Shown: positions 54,381-64,000 of the stretch, piece after piece
How positions within the stretch are numbered: the stretch's first letter is position 1
Layout of the letters: the number at the start of each line of letters is the position of its first letter
NCBI GenBank assembly: GCA_963682055.1
Contig: OY821747.1
Coordinates: 14,992,258-15,056,257, forward strand
Direction of reading: 5' to 3'
From: Primula veris
Taxonomy: Eukaryota > Streptophyta > Magnoliopsida > Ericales > Primulaceae
DNA: 64,000 nt
The notes under the pieces: model-generated
What the model was told of the DNA's origin: nothing
The model's input: only the letters and a program-made list of their open reading frames with translations
The model's database searches: none
Translations under genes and position numbers: made by a program

Positions 54381-55405
54381 TCTGGTTGTTAATAAACTTA
54401 AGAGCTTGATGGTCTGTAAATAGGACAAACTCTTTCTGAATAAGATAATGCTCCCATTGTTACAATGCTAAAAAAATAGCATAAAATTCTTGATCATAAG
54501 TACTCCATGTTTTTTCGAGCATCGCTTAATTTTTCAGAGAAGAATGTCATAGGCCTTTTTTATTCGGAAAGAACTGCACCTATCCCTACTCCGCTGGCAT
54601 CACATTCAACCTCAAATAACTTTTCGAAATTTGGAAGAGCTAAAACTGGAGAAGTAGATGATTTCTCTTTTATTAAGTCAAAACTCTTTTCTTTTTCTAC
54701 TCCCCAACTGAACTTTCCTTTCTTTAAACATTCAGTAATAGGTGCGGTAGTAGAACTGAAATTACGGACAAACATTCGATATAAAGTAGCCAAGCCATAT
54801 AAATTTCTGACCTCAGATACAGTTTTTGTAGTGGGCCATTCTCGGATAGCTTTTGTTTTCTCATCATCAACCTCTATGCCTTTTTAGCCAACAACAAATC
54901 CAAGAAATAGCAATTTGTTGGTACAAAATATGCATTTCTTAATATTCATATATAACTTATTTTTGCTCAACAATTCCAGAACTTGTCGTAAATGGTCCAG
55001 ATGTTCTTCTTTGGTCTTGCTATAAATCAATATATCATCAAAGTAGACCACAACACACGTACCAATGAAAGGACAAAAAATCCGGTTCATAAGCCGCATG
55101 AAGGTGCTTGGTGCATTAGATAACCCAAATGACATTACCAGCCATTCAAACAATCCATCTCTGCTTTTGAATGTTGTTTTCCATTCATCCCCCGGTCTAA
55201 TGCGAATTTGATGATAACCGCTACGAAGATCTATTTTTGAAAATAGTTTAGATCCTTCGAGATTATCAAGCATGCCATCGAGTCGAGATATAGGAAATCT
55301 ATATTTAATAGTAATCTTGTTTATTGCTCGGCTGTCAACACACATACGCCATTTCACTTTGTCCTTCTTTGGAACTAAAAGAGGAGGTACAACACAAGTA
55401 CTCAT
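54381..55405 (-). pseudogene. Gypsy 5 RT and partial RNase H
   Basis: RT '[20 protein letters not shown]', '[20 protein letters not shown]', '[20 protein letters not shown]' and catalytic 'YFDDILIYS' at 55405-54884. A stop separates the connection domain and RNase H start (54793-54560, '[17 protein letters not shown]'). The remnant 'VLFTDHQALKFINNQ' at 54390-54440 is the last recognisable part. Confidence 0.9.
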
Positions 55406-55531
55406 GCTTTCTCAGATAAATCCAATTGATAAGACAACATTATCTCGACCTTTCAAAGTGCAGTTTAAATCTAATTGCGAAAGTCTTCCCAACAGTATAT
55501 GGACATGCATCTATGTCAATCACATCGCATG

Positions 55532-55894
55532 TTACTTCATCTTGATAAGGCTTTCCAATGGAGATAGGAACTCGGCCTTTACCCACCCAAGAGAGTATGG
55601 GGAATTATGTTCTTCTATTGGTATCCGTAGAAGTTCTACTACCTTCTTGGATATAAAATTTTCACAACTTCCAATGTCAACAATCACCTCACATATTTTG
55701 TCGTTAATGGAGCATAAAGATCGAATAATGAAGTGTCGTTGATCGTGTGCTTTTGGTGCCAATAAAACACGTTGCAACACCAAAGTTAGGCGTTCCATTT
55801 CTTCAATAACGGCAAATTCAGCATTTGAATAATTTTCTCCAGTGTCATCCTCAGTATCAATCACTTCTTCCTCTTCGTTTTCTTTGCCATCCAC
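55532..55894 (-). pseudogene. Gypsy 5 protease
   Basis: 'CEVIVDIGSCENFISKKVVE': an aspartic protease site with Asp-Ile-Gly in place of Asp-Ser/Thr-Gly. An acidic linker precedes it. Confidence 0.82.
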
Positions 55895-55909
55895 TAAGTT
55901 GACTTGTTT

Positions 55910-57035
55910 TCACTCAGAACAAACGTCAGATCGATGTCCTGGTTTGCTGCATCGGTAGCAAATGTCGGAAATGGGTTTGGCATACAGATTCTCTTTTTTA
56001 TTTTTATTTTTATTTTGGTATGGCACACGAGAAGGTACTCGTGCATTTTCTCGTCCAACTTCTTGAGAATGATAGTTCGATGGTTGTGTTCCTCCCAAAC
56101 TTGTTGCTCCAAATTTCTCTTTCTTTTGAGAAGAATAAGTTGGGCGTTTCTTTTTCTCCATCAGCTCAGCTTTCAGACTCAAGTTAATGGCCTCTTGCAA
56201 AGTTCACATACTTTGTAGACCAATTTCTCTTGAATGAAAGGCTTTAAGCCGTTCACACATCTCACATTTTTCTGGTTTTCTGTTACCGATAGTTGGTTAC
56301 ACTCACATAATCGCATAAATTCAAATGTATACTCGGTGATAGATTTATTCCCTTGGGCACAACTTATATTCATGAGTTATAAATGTTGTTCATAATCACC
56401 AGGCAAGAATCGATCCATGAGTAGTTGTTTCATTCTTTTCCATGTGTGAACTTTACTTCTTCCTTGCCTTTGTCGGGAGCTTTGCAGTTGGTCCCACCAG
56501 ACAATTGCGGTTGCTTTAAGTCGAAATGCGACCATTTTCACAATTTTATCCTGAATAACTTTCATAACATCGAAAAATTGCTCAACTTCTACCAACCAAT
56601 CTAGGAAATCTTCAATTTTCATATTTTCAGAAAATGTTGGGATGTCAGCCTTAATACGATAACTATCTATCAAAGTTGTTTTGACGATTTTGATAGTTAG
56701 CGGGAGGTTGTGGTGGAGCCTCCTCAAAGTCTGAATCACGATCTGGAATGCGGTGTCATGGTTTTTGCTGATTTTTGTTGCCTGCAATGTTCATGTCTCG
56801 ATTATTTTGATCGCTCGATTGTCGTAACAAGTCTCTGAGCACTCTAATTTGGTTCGTCAGATTTGCAATGTGTGTTTTGAGCATCAAATTCTGCTCGAGT
56901 AACATGAATGTTATACTGTTCCATGATTTTATTTTTTATTTTTTTCTTAATAGATATATATGTGTGTGTGTGTATTTGTAAAAAGATAAAATTTGAAAAT
57001 AAGTAATCAAATATCAAGACGAGAGAAACCCGCAC
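55910..57035 (-). pseudogene. Gypsy 5 gag
   Basis: Gag domain '[20 protein letters not shown]' and '[11 protein letters not shown]' (56787-56377); a middle piece (56373-56179) after a frame change; CCHC knuckle 'CYRCSKPGHRSDVC' (55960-55920). The N-terminal piece is at 57035-56844. Several frame changes. Confidence 0.87.
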
Positions 57036-57102
57036 TTAAATAAGTGATTAGAGGCACAAATTAAATTATCTCAAAACAGGAGAAAACTGCTCTGATACCA
57101 CT

Positions 57103-57984
57103 TGACGCGGTGCGAAAGGTAGAAAATGATACAAAAGTAAACTTTTTCGGGATTTATCTCATGTCCACGAGAAAAGAAATTACAAACACAAGTTTTTAGA
57201 AAGAGAATGTTTAAGTAAACAACTTTGTATTGAATATATTTTGAAAGGGAAAAAATACATTTACTATCCCAAACTATAGTACGGTTAACGATTTGGGTAC
57301 CCACCTTTCAAATTTTCCAATTTAGGTACCAACCTATCGGCTTTTAACGATTTGGGTACCACCGTCTTAATAAATCACGAAATTATGTCACGTGACATTT
57401 GACAAACATTAATTTGATATGCTAATTTGACAATTTTGCATAAAAATATGTCATCCTATAAATGTATTTTCCCCAATTTCACAAATAACAAAATTTTGGA
57501 TTATATGCTAAATTTGGATTATATGCTAAAAAAAATATTCTAGGATGACATATTTTTGTGCAAAATTGTCAAATTAGCATATCAAATTAATGTTTGTCAA
57601 ATGTCACGTGACATAATTTCGTGATTTATTAAGACAGTGGTACCCAAATCGTTAAAAGCCGATAGGTTGGTACCTAAATTGGAAAATTTGAAAGGTGGGT
57701 ACCCAAATCGTTAAAAGCCGATAGGTTGGTGTACTAAACCTATAAAACCCCGATTTTGAAATGAAGAATTACAATAGATGGTAGACCTTTAAATAGGCAT
57801 GTTATGAATGCAAATGCATGAATGAGTATAACTTGAAATATGAAATTTGGTTCCGGTAGACAACTTGATGCAAATAAATGAATGTAACAATGCATGAATG
57901 TGAGCAACTTAGTGCAACTACATAAATAAATATGTAGATAAATGAATGTGTATGTTTATGTACTAATTACCCATTTGTCCTACA
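57103..57984 (-). repeat. 5' LTR of gypsy 5, interrupted by MITE
   Basis: Starts TGACGCGG at 57103 next to the primer site. After removing the MITE and one target copy it would be about 370 bp, ending probably at 'gtcctaca' (57984). With no partner LTR the outer limit is tentative. Confidence 0.55.
57247..57752. mobile_element. Foldback Mutator-like MITE, TSD ATTTTGAAA
   Basis: 506 bp with perfect 9-bp duplications ATTTTGAAA (57238-57246 and 57753-57761). The two arms (about 210 bp each) are inverted copies containing 'aacgatttgggtaccc', 'cctatcggcttttaacgatt' and 'gtcacgtgac', around a roughly 70-bp AT-rich centre. Non-coding; sits in the gypsy 5 LTR. The 9-bp duplication points to a Mutator-type transposase. 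Confidence 0.9.
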
Positions 57985-58404
57985 TCACTTTTAAAAATTT
58001 GTTACCAAACACACTAACCGGCTTTTTATAATCTAATTTTTTTACGGTCATTTTCTAAATGTAGTTTTTTGACAAGAAAAGTTGATGGGAAAAGAATTTA
58101 GAATTACAATTTAATTTATAATTAAAGTGTTTTCGAGAAAGAATATTTTACCGTGTGTTTTTTGTAATTTAGTTTTAAAAGCGAGATTTTTAATAATTAT
58201 ACTACTTACAAGAAACGAAGCATAGGACCCCATGTCAAATCTGGTTAACCAGATTCAAATAATTATAAATCATCGTTTCTAACGGCTACATTTTGATTTC
58301 TTTTTCTACCCCACAAAAAATAATCTCCCCCTAATATTCTTTTTCACCACCTACAAAAGTGAAATTCAATTTCTTTTTCGCTTAACACTCAATTTTTAAC
58401 TCAG
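57985..58404 (+). promoter_or_regulatory. Upstream region and 5' UTR exon of the coiled-coil gene
   Basis: No gene. The last 150 bp contain CT-rich sequence and 'ctacaaaag', a possible weak TATA element near 58351. A non-coding first exon probably ends at 58404 (CTCAG|GTACGT). Confidence 0.5.
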
Positions 58405-59071
58405 GTACGTACATGTCCCCTCTCTCTCTCTGTTTCTCTCTCGTTTTATTGTTTTTGTTGTAATTTTGTCATTTAAGATTTCTTTGTGTTTTTCTCTCTT
58501 TTTAGATATCGTTTGTTCTTTCTCTCTTTTTAGATATCGTTTCTAGGTTGGTTTTAACAAAAGGAAGAAATGGTATTTCTTAGATTAATACTACAAACTC
58601 TAAGGCATCAGAATAACAGTGTTTTATTTTTTTCCAAATTGAATTCAATTGAAAATTATATTAAAAGGTACAGATTAAGAATTAACAAGTGCTTGCGATA
58701 ACTTGAAATTCAAAAATTTAATTTAAGTTTGAGGGTTTGTTTGTCTGTAGAGATCTACACAGTTTTTGAGCACACAGTTTAGATATATTTTCTAGATTTA
58801 AATAACAGTTTTATCTTCTCAAAAAGTTAACTTCTCTTTTGAAAATTTATATTAAAAGCTACAGATTAATAATAAACAAGTGCTTGCGATAATCTTGAAA
58901 TTCAAATGTTTAATTTATTTGAGGATTTGTCTGTGAAGATTTAATTCCTACACAGTTTTTGAGCACACCCTTTATTTTTCGTTACTTTCGTTAATCTCCT
59001 GTTTGCCTGTCCTTTTTCGATCTCTCTATTTTTTTCCTTTTCTAATCAATCATGCTTGGCACATTGTACAG
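58405..59071 (+). other. Probable 5' UTR intron of the coiled-coil gene
   Basis: Donor CAG|GTACGT at 58405 and acceptor ATTGTACAG at 59071 bracket 667 bp of T-rich, intron-like sequence. The ATG lies 45 nt beyond. Inside is a diverged direct repeat of about 200 bp: 58655-58790 and 58850-58975 share 'aaca..tgcttgcgata' and 'cacagtttttgagcacac'. Confidence 0.6.
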
Positions 59072-59116
59072 GATTTAATTAATTGGAGAAAATTGATAAG
59101 ATTTTGATAAAGAAAA

Positions 59117-62100
59117 ATGGATAGAGTATGTGAAGAGTTTGAAGAAGCTAAAACTGAGATCGAAAAGCTTAGAGAAGAAATAAAAACTCTAGGTGTACTT
59201 TGTGAGACCTTGAAAAGAGCCAACAATGAGCAACTTACTAAATTCCAAGAGGCCAATTTTTTAGTCGAAGAACAAGCTCGAGAAATCAATGAAAAGGAAC
59301 ACGAAGTCGGTGTCACAAAGCTAATGTATGAAGAAATAAGAACAGATTTAGAGGAGAAAAATAGTTTAATAAAGCAACTTAGCTCTACAAACGAAAACCT
59401 TCGTACCACATCTGATGAGAGGGTTACTAAAATGGATGTCGAAAAAAAAGAGTTATGTGAAAGACTAGAAGAAGTTAATTTAAAGAACATGGAGAAGGAT
59501 CAAGAACTCAACACATACAAGGAAGAGATCAAATGCCTTAAGTCACTCTTATCGGTTTTTGAAAGCAAGAAGATAGAAAATGAAAAAAAGGCTAAAGCTT
59601 CAAACGAATTGGAAAAAAAAGAAGTGGCTTTTCTAAAATTAGAGGAGGATAGCAGAAAAGTGGAAGATCAGTTAAAGTGGAAAAAGGAACAGTTTAAACA
59701 TTTGAAAGAAGCCCACGAAAAGCTCCGCGGCGAATATAAATCGAGTGAAAAACAGTGGGACGTCGAGAAATCTAATTTGCTCGGTGAAATGTATAAATTA
59801 CAAGAGAAATTAGATTCCCAAATTAGAATATCAGGAGAATTTCAGAGTCGGTTAGAGATATGTAATCAAGCACTAGCACACGAAGAGGGTCGAAGAAAGG
59901 TTTTAGAAGTTAAACTTTTAGAAACGAAAAAAGATTTTGATAGTGTTATTTCCCAGTGTGAGGAAGCGAAAATGGAAATTGAATTGTTAACCAGTCAAAG
60001 GGACGAGGAAATAGCACGTTTCAGAGATTTAATGGGGAAAAAAGATATTGGATATAAAGAAATGGAATATCGTGTTGGTAGGCTAGAGCAAGAAAATAAC
60101 GAATTACAAATATCTGTTAAAGAATTTCAAGAATCTCTGATTCATGAGAAAGGAGGAGCTTCTTTATCGCTTTCAAAGCTTCAACATAAGCTTAAAGGGT
60201 TAGAAAAGACTCATGAAGATTGTTCAAAGAATATGAAAGAAAAAGAAGCTGAGTGGGCCTTAAAGTTGCAAAGTTTGGATGACGATTTGCTTAACAGCAA
60301 AATTGAGTTAAAGCAAAAAAATGAAATCATCAACGAACTCGAGCTTAACTGTAAAAGGTTGGATGAAATGCAGAGAGATTGTTCTAAGATTCTCGAAACT
60401 AAGGAAGGTGAATGGGTATCTCATTTGGAAAAAATGTTTGAGGATTTAACTGATTGTAAATCTGAATTAGATAGTAAAGATAAAGTCATAAAAGAGCTCG
60501 AAATAAAGTGTGAAGGGTTGGATCGAGTTCATCAAGATTGTTCCTTCAAATTAAAATCCGGAAAAGCCCAATGGACCAAAGAAATCGATACTATGGTTAA
60601 TGAATTGGCTAGTTGCAGAAGTGAATTGGAAGGTAAAGATGAGGTTATAATGGGATTTGAGATGAAATATGAAGCACTGGATCAATTTCATCGAGATTGT
60701 TTGTCGAAACTTAAATGTCATGAAAACCAATTTACCACTCAGTTAGAGAATATGGCCAATGATTTGCATAAATACAAAGCTGAGTTAGAGGGTAAAGATG
60801 AAATGATAAAGGATCTCCAAATTAAGTGGGAATTGTTGGATCAAATTAGTACAAAGCTCAAACTGAAAGAAGCAGAATTGAAACTTTTATCTAAAAATTT
60901 GTCAGAAGACTTGGTTGAATCGAGAACCGAATTATTGAATAAAGATGAAGTTATAAAGGGACTTACATTAAAAATGGAAGAATTAGATGAATTGTATAAA
61001 GACTGTTCTACAACCCTCAAATCCAAAGAAACTGAATGGAGTATTCAATCAGAAACTATGGAAAGAGATTTGAGTCATTATAGATATGAGACTGTGTGTA
61101 AAAATGAAGTCGTAAAGCAACTTAAGGATGAGATCAAAGAGTTGAATCAGATTAATGGAGACTTCTCCAGAAAATTAAGAGCGAAAGAAGCTGAAATGGT
61201 GGGTAAAGATGAAGTTATGAAGGAAATTCAAATGGCTCTGGAAAACAGTATTTCATCGAATATTCGATTAGAGTCACAGAATGAGGAAAAGTCTTTGATG
61301 GTAATAGTATTCAAGGCTGTCATTTCGGATATGAATCTGAAAATCTGCGAAACAGAAAAGAATATAGTTTCTCTATCAAGAAAGATCGAGTCTTTGAGTT
61401 ATGTGAAAAATGAACTCGAGACTGATTTGATGAAAGTTCGTAATGTGTTAAAACAAGCGAATGAAGATTTAGCTGAGAATAACGAGCTTGAATTTGAGTT
61501 ACACGTTTGGAGATCTAATGCTGAAAGATTGAGTGAAAACCTCGAAGACTTAAAAAATATGCGCAAGGATTTGGAAGCTTCTCTTCTTAGACAGATAGAA
61601 GTGGAAGTATCTCTCAAACACGAGAAGTATAATCTTCTCTGTATTATAGAAAAGAAAGATAATGTGATCGAGTGTTTGGAACTAGAACTTAAAGCAAGCC
61701 AAAAAGAAAGCGGAAATGAGAAGGAAAACGCTCTGTACAAGTCTGTGGAGGAGATAGAGATTTTGGAGCAAGAGTGGTTGAGTAGAGAGCTCGAAGGAGT
61801 GATTGTCGCATATATTAATGCTGAGAGAGCGAGTGAGGAGGAGAGAGAAGATTATTGCAGAATCATGAAAGATAAAGAACGAAGTATTGAAAGGAAACAA
61901 GAGGAGCTTAATAAGTTACTCAAAGCTTGGGAAAAGATAGCTACAGACGAGCTCGGGAAGCAGGTAGAGATACAAGAGAAAGCATTTGTGATTGCGGAGT
62001 TGGAAGGTGATTTGGAAAACTTGCAAATGAGATTTGATTTGCAGCAAATGGACTTGTTTGGTGAAATAAAGGAACAGCAATCTAGTTTAGAAGATTATGA

Positions 62101-62413
62101 AACGTCTTTTAGGAAGCTTGAGAGTGAGAAGAAAAAGCTGTTTGGAGATGTGAACAAGTTGTTGTCTGAAAGGGAAAGAATATTGGATTTTATTGGGAGT
62201 TTATCAGATCAGATTAGTTCCTTATCAATCGAAGATATGAAACTCGCAAGCTTTTGGGAAAAGATTGTGTCGAATTATGCTAATGGAGAAAATGAACTAT
62301 ATGATCCTTCGAAAGAGAATGTCGGTATGAATTATCCTCTTTCGAAAAAGAGTGTGGAAGCAGCTACTGTTGAAGGAAGATCTCCGTTGAGAGCTCTCTC
62401 AACAATTAGATGA
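59117..62413 (+). CDS. Myosin-heavy-chain-like coiled-coil protein, 1098 residues
   Basis: A single uninterrupted exon from the ATG at 59117 to TGA at 62413. Almost the entire protein is Glu/Lys/Leu heptad coiled coil. From about residue 360 to 700 a unit of 51-55 residues is repeated seven times. Its marker '.DCS..LK.KE.EW' occurs at about 362, 417, 469, 522, 573, 624 and 677, followed by 'L..K.E.I..LE.K.E.LD'. The C-terminus ends in a short basic patch 'EGRSPLRALSTIR'. It resembles plant myosin-heavy-chain-like/paramyosin-like proteins such as the At1g64320/At1g64330 group and COP1-interactive protein 1, but lacks a motor or a recognisable catalytic or membrane domain. Likely a structural or scaffold protein, subcellular site unknown. 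The intact frame, the 5' UTR intron and the absence of transposon flanks argue for a functional host gene. Confidence 0.9.
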   Translation: MDRVCEEFEEAKTEIEKLREEIKTLGVLCETLKRANNEQLTKFQEANFLVEEQAREINEKEHEVGVTKLMYEEIRTDLEEKNSLIKQLSSTNENLRTTSDERVTKMDVEKKELCERLEEVNLKNMEKDQELNTYKEEIKCLKSLLSVFESKKIENEKKAKASNELEKKEVAFLKLEEDSRKVEDQLKWKKEQFKHLKEAHEKLRGEYKSSEKQWDVEKSNLLGEMYKLQEKLDSQIRISGEFQSRLEICNQALAHEEGRRKVLEVKLLETKKDFDSVISQCEEAKMEIELLTSQRDEEIARFRDLMGKKDIGYKEMEYRVGRLEQENNELQISVKEFQESLIHEKGGASLSLSKLQHKLKGLEKTHEDCSKNMKEKEAEWALKLQSLDDDLLNSKIELKQKNEIINELELNCKRLDEMQRDCSKILETKEGEWVSHLEKMFEDLTDCKSELDSKDKVIKELEIKCEGLDRVHQDCSFKLKSGKAQWTKEIDTMVNELASCRSELEGKDEVIMGFEMKYEALDQFHRDCLSKLKCHENQFTTQLENMANDLHKYKAELEGKDEMIKDLQIKWELLDQISTKLKLKEAELKLLSKNLSEDLVESRTELLNKDEVIKGLTLKMEELDELYKDCSTTLKSKETEWSIQSETMERDLSHYRYETVCKNEVVKQLKDEIKELNQINGDFSRKLRAKEAEMVGKDEVMKEIQMALENSISSNIRLESQNEEKSLMVIVFKAVISDMNLKICETEKNIVSLSRKIESLSYVKNELETDLMKVRNVLKQANEDLAENNELEFELHVWRSNAERLSENLEDLKNMRKDLEASLLRQIEVEVSLKHEKYNLLCIIEKKDNVIECLELELKASQKESGNEKENALYKSVEEIEILEQEWLSRELEGVIVAYINAERASEEEREDYCRIMKDKERSIERKQEELNKLLKAWEKIATDELGKQVEIQEKAFVIAELEGDLENLQMRFDLQQMDLFGEIKEQQSSLEDYETSFRKLESEKKKLFGDVNKLLSERERILDFIGSLSDQISSLSIEDMKLASFWEKIVSNYANGENELYDPSKENVGMNYPLSKKSVEAATVEGRSPLRALSTIR

Positions 62414-62874
62414 CATTTTATTATTAGCACATACGGAGCTATTTTTATATAGCTTGAATTTTAGAGAATCGACGCTAAGCATGTTATTTTAAGTACCTAG
62501 ATGACTCGAGATTGATTTGTGAATTGTTTTACTTTTGTTTCTACCATTAATTAGATGTTTGATTTGTTTTTCCTTTCATTTTTGTAATGTCTGTGCAAGT
62601 TTTGTGTTTTCTACTGATTCTATTGGAAGGGAAAGTTTTTTACCCAACTTTTAATAACACTACTTTCATTAAGCAAATTGAAAGACCCGACTTTCTTCTA
62701 ATTCTATTAGTCTTTTAGCTGTTTGTTTTTCTGCTAGCGAATACTATATGGCTGCCAATACTGGTGGAAGCAGGCGGTTGAAACTGATAACCTCCGCTGT
62801 CGGATTAAACATCCAACAACCGATAAGCAATGTAAATAAAAATGGTTTGTTATTCATTGTTTTTAACATCTCGG
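62414..62874. other. 3' UTR and downstream spacer
   Basis: The 3' UTR of the coiled-coil gene probably covers the first 200-250 bp (T-rich, 'ttttgtaatgt' at 62580). No further gene. Confidence 0.45.
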
Positions 62875-63070
62875 CAGTTGGATATTAATCTGACAATTGA
62901 AATCACAACCATCCGTTGCAATTCATATTGAATGGCAAAATCTTGGATACATATTAATCTGAGATTGGAATCACAATCAGTGGTTACAACTCATATTCAA
63001 AGTCATCTTGGATTTCAATCTGACAACCGGAATCACAATCAGCCCCTGCAATCCATATTGAATGGCAGCA
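62875..63070. repeat. ~63-bp tandem repeat, three degenerate copies
   Basis: Units begin near 62875, 62940 and 63003 and share 'ttggat.t.aatctga.a.t', 'gaatcacaa.cag' and 'caa.tcatattgaatggca'. Confidence 0.72.
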
Positions 63071-63249
63071 TCTTTTTATCCATACCCGTAGGCCGTAGTA
63101 AACGTGGGAATGGGATAAACTTACATTATTTTTTGATTAGTTGTCAATACTTTAATTAAGGATCGCTCTCTTGTATTGCACACTCCGTTACATGTATAAT
63201 AATATATTTTTGTTAAAAAATACATTTTTATTCCTCCAAATATAGTGTG

Positions 63250-63253
63250 TGAG

Positions 63254-63292
<39 letters not shown>

Positions 63293-63463
63293 TTATATCA
63301 GATTTAATAATTTTTCTTATTTTTAATTAATATTTAAATTTAGGGTAGTCTCAATTAGGGTTCTACTATATTTTTATTTGGATTTTTAGTAGGTTGGGTT
63401 TATATATATATATTTATTCTAAATTTAAATATTAATTAAAAATAAGAAAAATTATTTAATCTG

Positions 63464-63501
<38 letters not shown>

Positions 63502-63613
63502 CATATTAAATAATATCATATTAAATTATTTTTCTTATTTTTAATTAATATTTAAATTTAGGATAGTCTCAACTAGGGTTTTACTATATTTTTATTTGGT
63601 TTTTTAATAGATT

Positions 63614-63660
<47 letters not shown>

Positions 63661-63780
63661 TAATACCAGATTTAATAATTTTTCTTATTTTTAATTAATA
63701 TTTATATTTAGGGTAGTATCAACTAGGGTTCTACTATATTTTTATTTGGGTTTTTAGTAGATTGAGTTTTTATTACGTTG
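63250..63780. repeat. AT-rich modules in direct and inverted orientation with (AT)n tracts
   Basis: A module 'tttttcttatttttaattaa' + 'tatttaaatttagggtagt' + 'ctactatatttttatttgg' occurs in direct orientation at about 63300-63400, 63530-63620 and 63675-63770. An inverted copy at about 63415-63460 lies between the first two. Pure TA runs separate modules (63257-63289, 63469-63497, 63621-63656). Non-coding and prone to rearrangement. Confidence 0.78.
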
Positions 63781-64000
63781 AATATTTATATTTTGGTTCA
63801 TCAAATTATAGATTGTGTTTTATGTATATTTAAAGAGATACATATGTCTTTTATTAACTAGAGAGTGTGGGAGTTGTGTGCAAATTGTGTGTCTAGTATC
63901 GTACATTAAAATATTTAAATATTAAAAGGAGTACTAGATCAATTAACGAACGTTATCCTTTAATATTTTTAACAAGAACTCCACAAAACATGTTTCATCA
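63781..64000. other. AT-rich window end, no gene
   Basis: Nothing recognisable up to the edge. Confidence 0.4.

Larger units (their letters stand above)
54381..57984 (-). mobile_element. Ty3/gypsy fragment 5, 3' half missing
   Basis: Minus-strand element with primer site TGGTATCAGAGCAG (57088-57101) and a 5' LTR at 57103-57984 (interrupted by a MITE). Gag, zinc knuckle, protease, RT and the start of RNase H follow. It ends abruptly in RNase H at 54381, where the truncated MITE begins. Integrase and the 3' LTR are absent. Single RNase H and initiator-Met primer, so it is not Tat. Confidence 0.87.

Noticed and set aside
54083..57752. Pack-MULE hypothesis (one large Mutator element capturing gypsy genes)
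   Set aside because: The related ends have their outer termini pointing inward at the gypsy fragment, and the right MITE has its own 9-bp duplication, so they are separate elements.
59050..59490. Minus-strand Ser/Phe-rich ORF and similar ones under the coiled-coil gene
   Set aside because: Reverse-strand shadows of a Glu/Lys-rich coding sequence.

Overview
The window is nuclear DNA from a dicot-type plant. It has GT-AG introns, plant-type TATA boxes, LTR retrotransposons with tRNA-primed binding sites, Mutator-like MITEs and a plastid 16S rRNA fragment. The species cannot be fixed from sequence alone. Only two host genes look intact. One is a seven-transmembrane CAND6/CAND7-type (GPR107/LUSTR family) gene at 6999-13557, split by a 5.2-kb intron. 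The other is a 1098-residue myosin-heavy-chain-like coiled-coil gene at 59117-62413. A third gene, a plant mobile domain (PMD) gene on the minus strand at 1965-4200, is dead.

Left part (1-16787): AT-rich repeats; the PMD pseudogene; a solo LTR at 4566-5845 with 5-bp TSD AACTT; the CAND-type gene, whose intron holds a partial duplication of its own exon-1 end, a SINE-like trace and a Ty1/copia element (8929-12800, minus, TSD TTTTT). Downstream of the gene a segment is duplicated (13655-14163 and 15297-16258). The second copy is interrupted by a composite insert containing a gypsy RNase H scrap and plastid rRNA.

Middle (16788-33829): one 17.0-kb Ty3/gypsy element of the Tat lineage (TSD ATATA, LTRs about 2% different). 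Its gag-pol is on the minus strand and carries several stops and frameshifts. Between pol and its 3' LTR lie about 9.8 kb coding on the opposite strand: five compact coiled-coil genes, each behind its own TATA box, then an intron-containing gene of the 'putative gypsy type transposon' kind, then a two-exon coiled-coil gene. This antisense cluster is the most unusual content of the window.

Right part: a second gypsy element (34168-40092, minus, TSD CCGAC) whose integrase is split by a Mutator-like MITE; a 1.65-kb minisatellite with a roughly 22-bp degenerate unit (40738-42395); a MITE; an eroded copia element (42941-47755); a second Tat element on the plus strand (about 48290-54085) carrying a nested solo LTR (49275-50492, TSD CAAGG) of the same family as the one at 4566; a truncated gypsy fragment (54381-57984) bracketed by two related foldback MITE ends; then the coiled-coil gene and AT-rich terminal repeats.

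The window reads as two genes separated by nested transposons of different ages: Tat element 1 is young, the intronic copia is older, and the 42.9-47.8 kb copia is nearly unrecognisable. Identity, divergence and repeat-copy statements were made by eye.
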